Source: Leisingera sp. S132 (GTDB lineage: Bacteria > Pseudomonadota > Alphaproteobacteria > Rhodobacterales > Rhodobacteraceae). From it: DNA of 64,000 bases. Position 1 is the stretch's first letter; each line of letters begins with the position of its first letter. Both the position numbers and the translations under genes were made by a program. The stretch covers positions 921,001 through 985,000 of the forward strand of contig NZ_CP083553.1 of assembly GCF_025144465.1 (NCBI RefSeq), read 5' to 3'. Shown piece after piece: positions 9,478-18,153 of the stretch. The notes beneath the pieces were generated by a model that was given only the letters and a program-made list of their open reading frames with translations, was not told the origin of the DNA and made no database searches.

Positions 9478-10263
9478 CTACCGGTTCCTGAGCAGGCTGA
9501 AGGCCGCAGAGGCGCCCCAGCCGGCGGCAATCGCAATGGCCAGTGACATCAGGCCATAAAGGAATGGCTGCTCGCGCGAGAGGGAAAAGAGGAACCGTTC
9601 CAGCCCGACCTTGCGGACGTCGATGGTGGTCTCATAGCTCGACACCACTTCGCCGCCCCGGGTCAGGAAGATGCGGGTCTGGTAGTCGCCTTCGGTCAGA
9701 TCGGCCGGCATGGCGATCGCCGTTCGGAACAGGGTCTGCTGATCCACCGCAACGGTGTTCTCCCGCAGCGAGTACAGTCCGTTTTTCTCGCGGATCCGCA
9801 CCACCGCATCGGCAAAAGCCTGAGCACCGCGAATATGCATGGCGGCACCCACCGAGCGGATCGCACGTTTGATCGACACCCGGAAACGCAGGTCTTCGGT
9901 GTCGTTCAGCACCTGGGCAAAGGGCGCGCTGGTGGCAACGGCATAGAATGCGGGCGCCGAGTCGACCAGCACGCTGTCTACATTGACCCAGATGCCAAGT
10001 TTCTTCTCCTTGCGGCGCACCATCACGGACGGGGCCGGTCCTGACACGGCGACGATCACTTCCAGCGGCTCGTCGGTGGGAATCGGGGCTTCGCGTTTCA
10101 CGGCGCCGAAAATCAGGATTTCGGACCCGTCGAAAGTGGCGGTGATCGCCACCCGGTCCTGGCTGAGGCCGAGAACGACCTCTTCCTTGGCGGCTTGGGC
10201 TGCGGATTGGGGCAGCAGCGCCAGCGCGGCGGCTGTAAGTGCTGAGAGCAGCAGTTTGCGCAT
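9478..10263 (-). CDS. TIGR02186-type membrane protein linked to TauE/SafE exporters
   Basis: A 261-aa protein with a cleavable-looking signal peptide (residues 1-22, ending AAQAA), a long periplasmic beta-rich middle, and one C-terminal transmembrane helix (FLYGLMSLAIAIAAGWGASAAF) followed by a short basic tail. It looks anchored in the inner membrane with its bulk outside the cytoplasm. It is the alphaproteobacterial family found beside sulfite-exporter-type permeases. The start at 10263 lies one base after the stop of the permease upstream, so the genes are translationally linked. Biochemical role unknown; a helper of the exporter is an inference from context. Confidence 0.7.
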   Translation of the reverse strand: MRKLLLSALTAAALALLPQSAAQAAKEEVVLGLSQDRVAITATFDGSEILIFGAVKREAPIPTDEPLEVIVAVSGPAPSVMVRRKEKKLGIWVNVDSVLVDSAPAFYAVATSAPFAQVLNDTEDLRFRVSIKRAIRSVGAAMHIRGAQAFADAVVRIREKNGLYSLRENTVAVDQQTLFRTAIAMPADLTEGDYQTRIFLTRGGEVVSSYETTIDVRKVGLERFLFSLSREQPFLYGLMSLAIAIAAGWGASAAFSLLRNR

Positions 10264-10264
10264 A

Positions 10265-11188
10265 TCAGTGGCCTCCTGCGTCGCCGAGCGAGTATAGCTC
10301 AGCCGGTTGCAGCAGGAGGTCGAGGCCCAATTTCGCGCAGACCGCAATGACCATCAGCGCCAGCAGGATGCGAAGCTGTTCTGCCTTGAGGTAGACACCG
10401 ATGCGGGTGCCGATCTGGGCACCGATAACACCGCCGACAAGCAGGAGAACCGCCAGCACGATGTCCACCGTATAGTTGGTTGTGGCATGCAGCATGGTGG
10501 TGAAGCCAGTGACCAGGATGATCTGAAACAGCGATGTGCCGACAACCACCTTGGTTGGCATGCCGAGGATATAAATCATCGCAGGCACCATGATGAAACC
10601 GCCGCCGACCCCCATGATCGCGGCCAGGATACCAACGCAGATGCCAACCAGAACGGGCGGGATCACCGAGATGTAGAGGCCCGAGGTGCGGAACCGCATC
10701 TTGAACGGCAGCGCATGCACCCAGCCGCGCTGGCGCCGGGCTGCGGGCGCGGCGCCGCCCGCCTTCTTGGACTTGCGGATCGCATTCAGGCTTTCGATGA
10801 ACATCAGCCCGCCGACCACGCCCAGGAAAACGACGTAGCAGAGCTTGACCAGCAGGTCGACCTGGCCGAGCGCCTTGAGGTAGTTGAACACCACCACCCC
10901 GAGCGCCGCGCCCATCAGACCGCCGGCCTGCAGCACCAGACCCATCTTGATATCGACCGTCCGCCTTCGGAAATGCGCCAGCACGCCAGAAAAGGAAGAG
11001 GCGACGATCTGGTTCGCCTCGGTGGCCACCGCCACTGCGGGCGGGATGCCGATGAAGAACAAAAGCGGCGTCATCAGGAAGCCGCCGCCAACTCCGAACA
11101 TGCCCGAGAGAACCCCGACCATTCCCCCAAGGCCCAGGAGAAGGAAGGCATTCACTGAGACCTCAGCTATGGGAAGGTATATCTGCAT
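10265..11188 (-). CDS. TauE/SafE (TSUP) family anion exporter, second copy
   Basis: A 307-aa integral membrane protein with about eight helices and the two internal repeat signatures of the family, GMFGVGGGFLMTPLL near residue 29 and MGVGGGFIMVPAMIYIL near 192. The TSUP family moves sulfite, sulfoacetate or related small organic anions across the inner membrane. It is a close paralogue of the gene just upstream, of exactly equal length. It has a 123-base gap from that gene and a one-base gap to the TIGR02186-type gene. Confidence 0.88.
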   Translation of the reverse strand: MQIYLPIAEVSVNAFLLLGLGGMVGVLSGMFGVGGGFLMTPLLFFIGIPPAVAVATEANQIVASSFSGVLAHFRRRTVDIKMGLVLQAGGLMGAALGVVVFNYLKALGQVDLLVKLCYVVFLGVVGGLMFIESLNAIRKSKKAGGAAPAARRQRGWVHALPFKMRFRTSGLYISVIPPVLVGICVGILAAIMGVGGGFIMVPAMIYILGMPTKVVVGTSLFQIILVTGFTTMLHATTNYTVDIVLAVLLLVGGVIGAQIGTRIGVYLKAEQLRILLALMVIAVCAKLGLDLLLQPAELYSLGDAGGH

Positions 11189-11311
11189 GTTCTTTGTTAG
11201 ACCGCAGTCATATCAAAAATCAATGATCTATGCCGCTCTGCAGCGTGCAGGACTGATTTGCAGTTGCAAACTGGACTTATTGCAGCCTGAGGTCTGCCGC
11301 ATTTGCCTGTA

Positions 11312-12235
11312 TCAGGGCAGGTTCAGAACGGTCAGGGAAAACAGGTCAGCCGGTTCAAGCAGCAGTTCGAACCCGATCTTGATGGACACTGACAGCACCA
11401 GCAGCGCCAGCAGCACCCGCAGCTGTTCCGCCTTCAGTTTGGCGCCGATCACGGTGCCAAGCTGGGCGCCCGCAACGCCGCCAATCAGCAGGAACAGCGC
11501 CAGCACCACGTCGACAGTGTAATTGGTGGTTGCGTGCATCACCGTGGTGAAGCCGGCGACAAAGATGATCTGGAAAAGGGAGGTGCCGATCACCACTTTG
11601 GTCGGCATTCCAAGGATGTAGATCATCGCAGGCACCATGATGAAGCCGCCCCCGACGCCCATGATTGCCGAAAGGATGCCGACGCCAAAGCCGACCAGCG
11701 CGGGCGGGATCACAGAGATATAGAGACCAGAGGCCTTGAACCGCATCTTGTAGGGGAAGGCATGCACCCAGGACCGCTGGCGCCGCTTGTAGGCGGGGGC
11801 GCCGCCGGCCTGCCGCGCCTTGCGGATGGCGTTGACGCTTTCGATAAACATCAGCGCGCCGATCACTCCGAGGAACAGCACATAGCACAGCTGCACCGCC
11901 AGATCGACCTGGCCCAGCTGCTTGAGCCAGTTGAAGACCGCCATCCCCAGTGCTGCCCCCATAAGGCCGCCGCCCAGTAGAACGTACCCCATCTTGAGGT
12001 CCACTGTGCGGCGCCGGAAATGCGCCATCAGGCCGGACACGGACGAGGCCACCACCTGATTGGCAGAAGTGGCCACTGCAACCCCCGGCGGGATGCCGAT
12101 CAGGAACAAGAGCGGCGTGATCAGGAAGCCGCCGCCAACCCCGAACATGCCCGACAGCACCCCGACGGCACCGCCAATGCCCAGAAGCAGCAGAAAATTG
12201 ACCGAGACCTCGGCGATGGGAAGGAAGATGTGCAT
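11312..12235 (-). CDS. TauE/SafE (TSUP) family anion exporter, first copy
   Basis: A 307-aa permease of the sulfite-exporter family with the same topology and motifs as its downstream neighbour (GMFGVGGGFLITPLL and MGVGGGFIMVPAMIYIL). The two align end to end without visible gaps and appear to be a tandem duplication that has diverged in membrane helices and at the C-terminus. Being promoter-proximal it probably leads a three-gene operon. Substrate is not known; sulfite is plausible for a sulfur-compound-degrading marine bacterium. Confidence 0.88.
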   Translation of the reverse strand: MHIFLPIAEVSVNFLLLLGIGGAVGVLSGMFGVGGGFLITPLLFLIGIPPGVAVATSANQVVASSVSGLMAHFRRRTVDLKMGYVLLGGGLMGAALGMAVFNWLKQLGQVDLAVQLCYVLFLGVIGALMFIESVNAIRKARQAGGAPAYKRRQRSWVHAFPYKMRFKASGLYISVIPPALVGFGVGILSAIMGVGGGFIMVPAMIYILGMPTKVVIGTSLFQIIFVAGFTTVMHATTNYTVDVVLALFLLIGGVAGAQLGTVIGAKLKAEQLRVLLALLVLSVSIKIGFELLLEPADLFSLTVLNLP

Positions 12236-12569
12236 GCGGTCTTACAGCAACTGCGGCGCGCGTGGTCAACCGGCCGGGCGGCACTGCTGCAAACAGGACC
12301 GACAGCGGGTCTTGATCTGGACTTAAGGGTAGAGGGGCTCCCGCGCCTGCAGGAGAAGGGTCTTGCCCTTCGCCTTGGCAGCCTTGGGCCGGGCACCGCA
12401 CTGTGTGCGGTGTGAAGGTTTCCCGCTGACAAGCCTCTGAGGGGCAGGGCTGCCCCTCAGCTGGCCTGGACGAGTGTGCTTTCGGCTTTGCCGCGTCAAG
12501 GGTGAACGGTGCTTGCGCGCCGCAGTGTCGCGGCCCATGACCCTGAAAGTACAAAGGGCGGAAAAGAAG
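12236..12569. other. Intergenic region upstream of the TSUP operon
   Basis: No convincing gene. It should contain the leftward promoter of the TSUP genes. A hairpin with 10-bp arms (12437-12446 and 12451-12460, loop of four) has no T-run. Short frames here are arginine-rich shadows with no ribosome binding site. Confidence 0.4.
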
Positions 12570-12594
12570 AACGCCCGGCGCAGGGCCGGGCGTT
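12565..12594 (-). terminator. Terminator of the BMP-type ABC transporter operon
   Basis: Perfect 10-bp GC-rich arms (12570-12579 and 12585-12594) around a 5-base loop, followed on the minus strand by a T-rich tail. It lies 22 bases after the stop of the last transporter gene. T-rich sequence on the other side would let it work in both directions. Confidence 0.75.
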
Positions 12595-12615
12595 TTACTG
12601 TTTTTGGCGCGGTGC

Positions 12616-13581
12616 TTATCGCTCTTTCACATAGGGTTCGCCGCCGGCGCGGGGCGGGATAGCCTTGCCGACGAAACCGGCCAGGATCACCACTGTCAGC
12701 ACGTAGGGCAGCGCATCCATTGCCTGCACCGGGATGGTGATGCCGCCCAGCTCAATGTTTTGAAACCGCAGCGCAATTGCCTGCAGCAGGCCGAACAGCA
12801 GGCAGGCACCCATCGCGTGCCAGGGCCGCCACTTGGCAAAGATCAGCGCCGCCAGGGCGATGAAGCCGCGGCCCGCGGTCATGTCCTTGACGAATCCCGC
12901 CTGCAGGGCAGTGGCCAGATAGGCGCCGGCAATGCCGCACAACAGGCCGCAGATCATCACGGCTGCATAGCGCAGGCCGACAACCGAGACGCCCGCAGTG
13001 TCCACGGCAGCAGGGTTTTCACCGACTGCGCGCAGGCGCAGGCCGAAGCGGGTGCGGAACAGCACCCACCAGGTGGCGGGCACCGCCAGAAAGGCGATGT
13101 AGACCAGGACCGAATGGCCGGAGAGCAACTCAGCATAGACCGGACCCAGAACCGGCACGCCCGACAGGCTGTCGGCAAAGGGCAGGTCAAACGGGGTGAA
13201 GCGCCCGCCGCCGATCAGCGACGGGGTGCGGCCGCCCTGCTGGAACCAGTCCTGGGCAATCAGCACCGTCATGCCTGCGGCCAGGAAGTTGATCGCCACG
13301 CCGGAGATCAGCTGGTTGCCGCGGAAGGTGATCGAGGCCACCCCGTGCAGCCCCGCCAGCACCAGCGAGGAACCGATGCCGGCCAGCAACCCCAGCCAGA
13401 CATTGCCGGTGACGGCAGCAACGGCGGCAGAGAAGAAGGCGGCCATCAGCATCTTGCCCTCAAGCCCGATGTCGAAAATGCCTGCGCGTTCGGAGAACAG
13501 ACCCGCAAGGCAGGCCAGCAGCAAAGGCGTGGCCAGGCGGACGGTGGAATCCAAGAGCTGGATGATCGTCAGGAAGTCCAT
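12616..13581 (-). CDS. BMP-type ABC transporter permease (nucleoside-like, second permease)
   Basis: A 321-aa inner membrane permease with 8-9 helices and the family blocks FSERAGIFDIGLEGKML near residue 29 and FGLRLRAVGENPAAVDTAGV near 178 (the ATPase-contacting loop). It is similar to NupQ/YufQ permeases for guanosine and other nucleosides. Its start overlaps the stop of the other permease by one base. It is last in the operon and followed by a terminator. Confidence 0.88.
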   Translation of the reverse strand: MDFLTIIQLLDSTVRLATPLLLACLAGLFSERAGIFDIGLEGKMLMAAFFSAAVAAVTGNVWLGLLAGIGSSLVLAGLHGVASITFRGNQLISGVAINFLAAGMTVLIAQDWFQQGGRTPSLIGGGRFTPFDLPFADSLSGVPVLGPVYAELLSGHSVLVYIAFLAVPATWWVLFRTRFGLRLRAVGENPAAVDTAGVSVVGLRYAAVMICGLLCGIAGAYLATALQAGFVKDMTAGRGFIALAALIFAKWRPWHAMGACLLFGLLQAIALRFQNIELGGITIPVQAMDALPYVLTVVILAGFVGKAIPPRAGGEPYVKER

Positions 13582-14675
13582 CAGTTCTGCCCCTTCCGCA
13601 TCATCAGGAAGATCCGCTCCAGCGGCATCCGCACCATATTGTCGAGCGCGCCGGTGAAGAGGATCACCAGGGCCTGGATCACCACGATCAGCTCGCGCGG
13701 GATCGAGGTCCAGAGCGCCAGCTCGGCGCCGCCCTGGTAGAGGAAGCCAAAGAGGATCGCCGCCAGGAACACGCCGAACGGGTGGTTGCGCCCCATCAGC
13801 GCCACCGCGATGCCGATGAAGCCGGCGCCTTCGGTGGCGTTCAGGACCAGCCGCTCTGCCTCGCCCATCACGTTGTTCACGGCCATCATCCCGGCCAGCG
13901 CGCCGGAAATCAGCATCGCGATCATGATGGTGCGGACCGAGGAGATACCGGCATAGCGCGCGCCCGGCTCGGACTTGCCGAGGGAGCGGATTTCATACCC
14001 CAGCGGCGTGCGCCAGATCAGCAGCCAGACAAACAGGCAGGCGCCGACGGCCACCAGAAGGCTGACGTTGGCGGGTGCGGATTTCGAGAACTCGATCCCG
14101 ACCGGGGCCAGCAGTTCATGCAGGGAGGGCAGATGCACGGCCTCGGGGAAGCGTTTAGTGGCCGGATCCATCGAGCCCTCGGGGCGCAGCAGGTTCACCA
14201 GCACATAGTTCAGCACCGCGGCGGCGATGAAGTTGAACATGATAGTGGTGATCACGATATGGCTGCCGCGCTTGGCCTGCAGATAGGCCGGGATCGCGGC
14301 CCAGGCCGCACCGAAGAGGCCCGCGCCAAGCGCCGCAAAGACCAGCGCCAGCGTCCAATGCGGCCACGGGATCAGCAGGCAGACCAGCGCCACGCCAAGC
14401 CCGCCTAGCATCGCCTGGCCCTCGCCGCCGATGTTGAACAGGCCCGCATGGGCGGCAATCGCCACCGCAAGGCCGGTGAACATGAAATTGGTGGCGTAGT
14501 AGAGCGTGTAGCCCCAGCCATAGGTGGAGCCCAGGGCACCATCGACCATCAGCTTGACCGCGGCGACCGGGTCTTCGCCGATCCCCAGGATCACCAGCGC
14601 CGACAGCAGCGCGGCCAGCACCAGGCTGATCAGCGGGATCAGGACCACATCGGCCCATTTCGGCATCTTGTCCAT
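13581..14675 (-). CDS. BMP-type ABC transporter permease (nucleoside-like, first permease)
   Basis: A 364-aa permease of the NupP/YufP kind with the blocks HAGLFNIGGEGQAMLGG near residue 81 and LGYEIRSLGKSEPGARYAGI near 229. It forms the heterodimeric channel with the next gene. It begins one base after the ATPase stop. The longer N-terminus with an extra helix is usual for this half of the pair. Confidence 0.88.
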   Translation of the reverse strand: MDKMPKWADVVLIPLISLVLAALLSALVILGIGEDPVAAVKLMVDGALGSTYGWGYTLYYATNFMFTGLAVAIAAHAGLFNIGGEGQAMLGGLGVALVCLLIPWPHWTLALVFAALGAGLFGAAWAAIPAYLQAKRGSHIVITTIMFNFIAAAVLNYVLVNLLRPEGSMDPATKRFPEAVHLPSLHELLAPVGIEFSKSAPANVSLLVAVGACLFVWLLIWRTPLGYEIRSLGKSEPGARYAGISSVRTIMIAMLISGALAGMMAVNNVMGEAERLVLNATEGAGFIGIAVALMGRNHPFGVFLAAILFGFLYQGGAELALWTSIPRELIVVIQALVILFTGALDNMVRMPLERIFLMMRKGQN

Positions 14676-16205
14676 TTACGCGGCCTCCCCCGCGACACCG
14701 GCCATCATCAGGCCCAGTTCTTTCTCATCGGTCTGATCGGCAGGCCGTTCGCCCATGATCATGCCGTCAAACATCACGGCGACCCGGTCGGCGAGCGACA
14801 GGATTTCCTCCAGCTCGACCGAGACCAGCAGGATCGCCTTGCCCTGATCGCGCAGCTCGACGATCTGCTTGTGAATGAATTCGATGGCGCCGATGTCGAC
14901 GCCGCGGGTCGGCTGGCCGACCAGCAACAGGTCGGGGTTGCGCTCGATCTCGCGGGCCACGACGATTTTCTGCTGGTTGCCGCCGGAGAAATTCTTGGCC
15001 GCCAGCCAGGGATCGGGCGGGCGGACGTCGAATTTCTCCATCTTGGCCTCGGTATCGGCGCGCAGCGTTGCGTTGTTCATCAGCACGCCGTTTTTGTAGG
15101 CCGGATCCCGGTGGTAGCCAAAGGCGACGTTTTCCCAGGCGTGGAAGTCCATGATCAGGCCTTCGCGCTGGCGGTCCTCCGGCACATGGCCGATATGGGC
15201 TTCACGCCGCGCGGCGGCATCCGAGCCAAGTCCCTGCAGGGGCAGGGGATTGCCGTGCAGTTTGATACTGCCGGTGCCGGGGCGCATGCCGCCCAGTACC
15301 TCCAGCAGCTCCGACTGGCCGTTGCCTGCGACGCCGGCGATGCCGACGATCTCGCCCGCGCGGACCGTGAGGTCGATGCCCTTGACGCGCTCGACCCCGG
15401 CGCTGTCCACCACCCGCAGGTTCTCGATCTCCAGGATCGGGGCGCCGGGCTGGGCGGGGACTTTGTCGACGCGCAGAAGCACCTTGCGGCCCACCATCAG
15501 CTCGGCCAGATGCTCAGGGCTGGTCTCAGCCGTTTTGACAGTCGCGGTCATCTGTCCGCGGCGCATGACAGACACCGTGTCGGTGTATTCCATGATCTCC
15601 CGCAGCTTGTGGGTGATCAGGATGATGGTCTTGCCTTCGGCGCGCAGCCGGTCGAGGATGCGGAAAAGCTGGTCAGCCTCAGAAGGCGTCAGCACCCCGG
15701 TGGGCTCGTCCAGGATCAGGATCTCAGCCTTGCGGTAGAGCGCCTTGAGGATCTCCACCCGCTGCTGCATGCCGACGCCGATCTCGTCAATACGGGCGTC
15801 GGGGTCCACGAACAGCTCGTATTCCTCCTCCAGCGCCTTCAGCTCCTTGCGGGCACGGCGCAGCGAGGGCATCAGCATGCCGCTGTCCTCGGCTCCCAGC
15901 ACGATGTTTTCCAGCACGGTGAAATTCTCCACCAGTTTGAAGTGCTGGAACACCATGCCGATGCCTGCGGCAATCGCCGCCTGGCTGTCCGGAATCGCAG
16001 TCTTCTTGCCCTTGATCCAGATTTCGCCTGAATCGGCCTTGTAGAAGCCGTAGAGGATCGACATCAGCGTCGACTTGCCCGCACCGTTTTCACCGATGAT
16101 GCCGTGAATGGTGCCGGGGGCGACGCTGATGGAGATGTCCTTGTTAGCCTGGACCGGGCCAAAGGCCTTGGAAATGCCTTTGAGTTCGATGGCGGGGGCG
16201 GTCAA
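14676..16205 (-). CDS. BMP-type ABC transporter ATP-binding protein (two fused nucleotide-binding domains)
   Basis: A 509-aa double ATPase as in sugar and nucleoside importers (NupO, RbsA, MglA). The first domain has Walker A GENGAGKS near residue 38 and Walker B LILDEPTGVL near 161. The second has a degenerate Walker A (GVAGNGQSE near 289), signature FSGGNQQK near 397 and LLVGQPTRGVD near 420. It energises the two permeases that follow. Its start overlaps the stop of the NTF2-like gene by four bases (ATGA). Confidence 0.9.
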   Translation of the reverse strand: MTAPAIELKGISKAFGPVQANKDISISVAPGTIHGIIGENGAGKSTLMSILYGFYKADSGEIWIKGKKTAIPDSQAAIAAGIGMVFQHFKLVENFTVLENIVLGAEDSGMLMPSLRRARKELKALEEEYELFVDPDARIDEIGVGMQQRVEILKALYRKAEILILDEPTGVLTPSEADQLFRILDRLRAEGKTIILITHKLREIMEYTDTVSVMRRGQMTATVKTAETSPEHLAELMVGRKVLLRVDKVPAQPGAPILEIENLRVVDSAGVERVKGIDLTVRAGEIVGIAGVAGNGQSELLEVLGGMRPGTGSIKLHGNPLPLQGLGSDAAARREAHIGHVPEDRQREGLIMDFHAWENVAFGYHRDPAYKNGVLMNNATLRADTEAKMEKFDVRPPDPWLAAKNFSGGNQQKIVVAREIERNPDLLLVGQPTRGVDIGAIEFIHKQIVELRDQGKAILLVSVELEEILSLADRVAVMFDGMIMGERPADQTDEKELGLMMAGVAGEAA

Positions 16206-16555
16206 TCGGGCTCTCCCATGCCTGTAAATCCGATCAGCCGCACCACCTTGCCGTCCTTCAGATCGGCAAAGTACTGGCCGCGCACCATGCGCTGTCCGTC
16301 CTTCTCGAAATCCACTGTGGCGCGTGCGTGGCCGTGGTGTTCCGAGACGGCAACCACCTTGGCCGCGGCACCCGGCATCATCGCGCTGAACTGCGCAATG
16401 TATTCCAAGTAGCCGTCGCGGGAGGTGATGGGGGCAGGGGTGTTGGGATCGGAATAGTAGAAATCTGGCCCGATGGCCGCGTCCGTTTGTGCAGCACGCG
16501 TTTCGGGCGATGGGTCGCCCCAGGCCGCAAACAGAATATGCAGTGACTCCGTCAT
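16202..16555 (-). CDS. NTF2-like / SnoaL-like small protein
   Basis: A 117-aa single-domain protein of the NTF2-like fold (residues about 5-112): an N-terminal helix LHILFAAWGDPSPETR, the DFYYSDPNTPAPITSRDGYLEYI stretch, and C-terminal strands ending KVVRLIGFTGM. Such domains act as small isomerases, hydrolases or binding pockets. It is set inside the transporter operon, 17 bases after the substrate-binding gene and overlapping the ATPase start, so it is made with the importer. Its role there is unknown; handling of the imported ligand is an inference. Confidence 0.7.
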   Translation of the reverse strand: MTESLHILFAAWGDPSPETRAAQTDAAIGPDFYYSDPNTPAPITSRDGYLEYIAQFSAMMPGAAAKVVAVSEHHGHARATVDFEKDGQRMVRGQYFADLKDGKVVRLIGFTGMGEPD

Positions 16556-16572
16556 GGCCTGGGGCTTTCTCT

Positions 16573-17568
16573 TTAGAAGCTCAGCGCAGGGCAGCTGTCG
16601 TCGGACATGTAGTCATGCACCTTGATCTCGCCCGAGGCGATCTTGGCTGCAGCGTCGTCCACAGCCGCCTGCATGTCGGCAGAGACCAGGGATGCGTTGT
16701 GCTCATCCATGGCATAGCCGACGCCACCGTTGGCCAGGCCCATGACAGAGAAGCCGGTCTCCATGTCCGGACCGTCCTGGAACGCCTCATAGACGGCGTT
16801 GCCGACCTTCTTGGTCATCGAGGTCAGAACCTGGCCCGGATGCAGGTGGTTCTGGTTGCTGTCGACGCCGATCGACAGGATGCCTTCGTCGGCCGCGGTC
16901 TGCAGCACGCCGACGCCGGTGCCGCCGGCCGCGGCATAGACCACGTCAGCGCCCTGGCTGATCTGCGCCTTGGTCAGCTCGGACCCCTTGACCGGGTCGT
17001 TCCAGGCCGCCGGGGTGGTGCCGGTCATGTTGGCGATCACGGTGGCGTCCGGGTTGGCTGCTTTGACGCCCTCGGCATAGCCGCAGGCGAACTTGCGGAT
17101 CAGCGGGATGTCCATGCCGCCGATAAAGCCCACGGTGTTCGATTTGGACGCCATTGCGGCCATCATGCCAACCAGATAGGAGCCTTCATGTTCGTTAAAG
17201 ACAACCGAGCGCACGTTGTCGCCTTCGACAACCATGTCGATGATGGTGAACTTGGTGTCCGGATAATCGGCAGCCACCTGGCCCAGGGCATCGGCAAAGG
17301 CAAAGCCGACCATCACGATCGGGTTGGCGCCCGCTTCGGCAAAGCGGCGCAGCGCCTGCTCGCGCTGGGCTTCGGACTGCAGTTCGATCTCGCGGTAGCT
17401 TTCGCCGGTCTCTTCGGCCCAGCGCTGGGCACCGCCGTGCGCGGCCTCATTGAAGCTCTTGTCGAACTTGCCGCCCAGATCAAAGATCAGCGCCGGTTCC
17501 GCCAGCGCGGCGCCTGCGGTCAGGGCCAGCGTCGCGGCTGCGCCCATCAGCGGTTTCATCAGGGTCAT
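16573..17568 (-). CDS. BMP-family ABC transporter substrate-binding protein
   Basis: A 331-aa periplasmic binding protein of the basic membrane protein/PnrA family, with a signal peptide (MKPLMGAAATLALTAGAALAE) and then LIFDLGGKFDKSFNE, the family's ligand-contact motif. GFIGGMDIPLIRKFACGY near residue 140 is also characteristic. Known members bind purine nucleosides. No lipobox cysteine is seen, so it is probably soluble. I chose ATG at 17568 with GGGAG eight bases upstream; ATGs at 17559 and 17589 are alternatives. It is first in a five-gene importer operon. Confidence 0.85.
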   Translation of the reverse strand: MTLMKPLMGAAATLALTAGAALAEPALIFDLGGKFDKSFNEAAHGGAQRWAEETGESYREIELQSEAQREQALRRFAEAGANPIVMVGFAFADALGQVAADYPDTKFTIIDMVVEGDNVRSVVFNEHEGSYLVGMMAAMASKSNTVGFIGGMDIPLIRKFACGYAEGVKAANPDATVIANMTGTTPAAWNDPVKGSELTKAQISQGADVVYAAAGGTGVGVLQTAADEGILSIGVDSNQNHLHPGQVLTSMTKKVGNAVYEAFQDGPDMETGFSVMGLANGGVGYAMDEHNASLVSADMQAAVDDAAAKIASGEIKVHDYMSDDSCPALSF

Positions 17569-17653
17569 CAGGTTAACTCCCACTGTCATTATTTGTTGGA
17601 TGCAGCGGGGATTTTCCGCTGCCCGGCCCCGTTCAGGCCTTAGAGGGTGCGGC

Positions 17654-17684
17654 AATTTAGCCTGCAGGGCAGGGAGGGGGTCAA
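17654..17684 (-). promoter_or_regulatory. Possible sigma-70 promoter of the BMP transporter operon
   Basis: On the minus strand TTGACC (17679-17684) is followed after 17-19 bases by GCTAAATT (-10-like, 17654-17661). TTGACC is also one arm of a small dyad, GGTCAA with a 7-base spacer, which could be an operator. Weak evidence only. Confidence 0.3.
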
Positions 17685-17724
17685 CCGCTTTTTGACCATT
17701 TGGTGCGAAATCCGCGCAACTGGC

Positions 17725-18153
17725 CTAGCGTAAAGCTTTTCTCATCAGGATTGCATCCGCCGGATTGGCGTCTTTGCGGCGGTAATACCCCGTCCGGCGC
17801 CCGCATTCGGCGAATCCGCAGGCGCGGTAAAGGGCCTGTGCGGGTGCATTGTCTTCGGCGACTTCCAGAAACGCTTCCGCCGCACCGCGCGCGCGGGCGA
17901 GTGATTCCCAGTCCAGCATGCAGGCCCGGGCCAGCCCTTGGCGCTGATGAGCGGGGCCTGTCGCGATGGTCAGAAGTTCAGCTTCATCTGCAATTGCCCG
18001 CACCAGGGCAAAACAGCGGGCATCGCCGGCGGCAAACACCAGCGGGCTGTCCAGCAGCGCGGCAAACTCCGGTGCCGACCACGGCCGCGCCTGTGTGAAA
18101 GCCGCAGCATGGGTGGCGGCCATCTCTTCCGGTGTCAGGGGGTCACTCATCAA
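17725..18153 (-). CDS. rimI: GNAT acetyltransferase, probable ribosomal protein S18 alanine acetyltransferase
   Basis: A 142-aa single GNAT domain. The acetyl-CoA-binding block is GPAHQRQGLARACMLDW near residue 81, followed by AFLEVAEDNAPAQALYRACGF near 103-123, the RimI-like ending motif. The gene overlaps tsaB by eleven bases, a common pairing in Proteobacteria that supports RimI over other GNAT functions. Substrate specificity itself cannot be proved by sequence. Confidence 0.75.
   Translation of the reverse strand: MMSDPLTPEEMAATHAAAFTQARPWSAPEFAALLDSPLVFAAGDARCFALVRAIADEAELLTIATGPAHQRQGLARACMLDWESLARARGAAEAFLEVAEDNAPAQALYRACGFAECGRRTGYYRRKDANPADAILMRKALR

Noticed and set aside
12323..12538. 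71-codon minus-strand frame upstream of the TSUP operon
   Set aside because: Arg/Lys-rich sequence without binding site or hydrophobic core, in a GC-rich spacer with hairpins.
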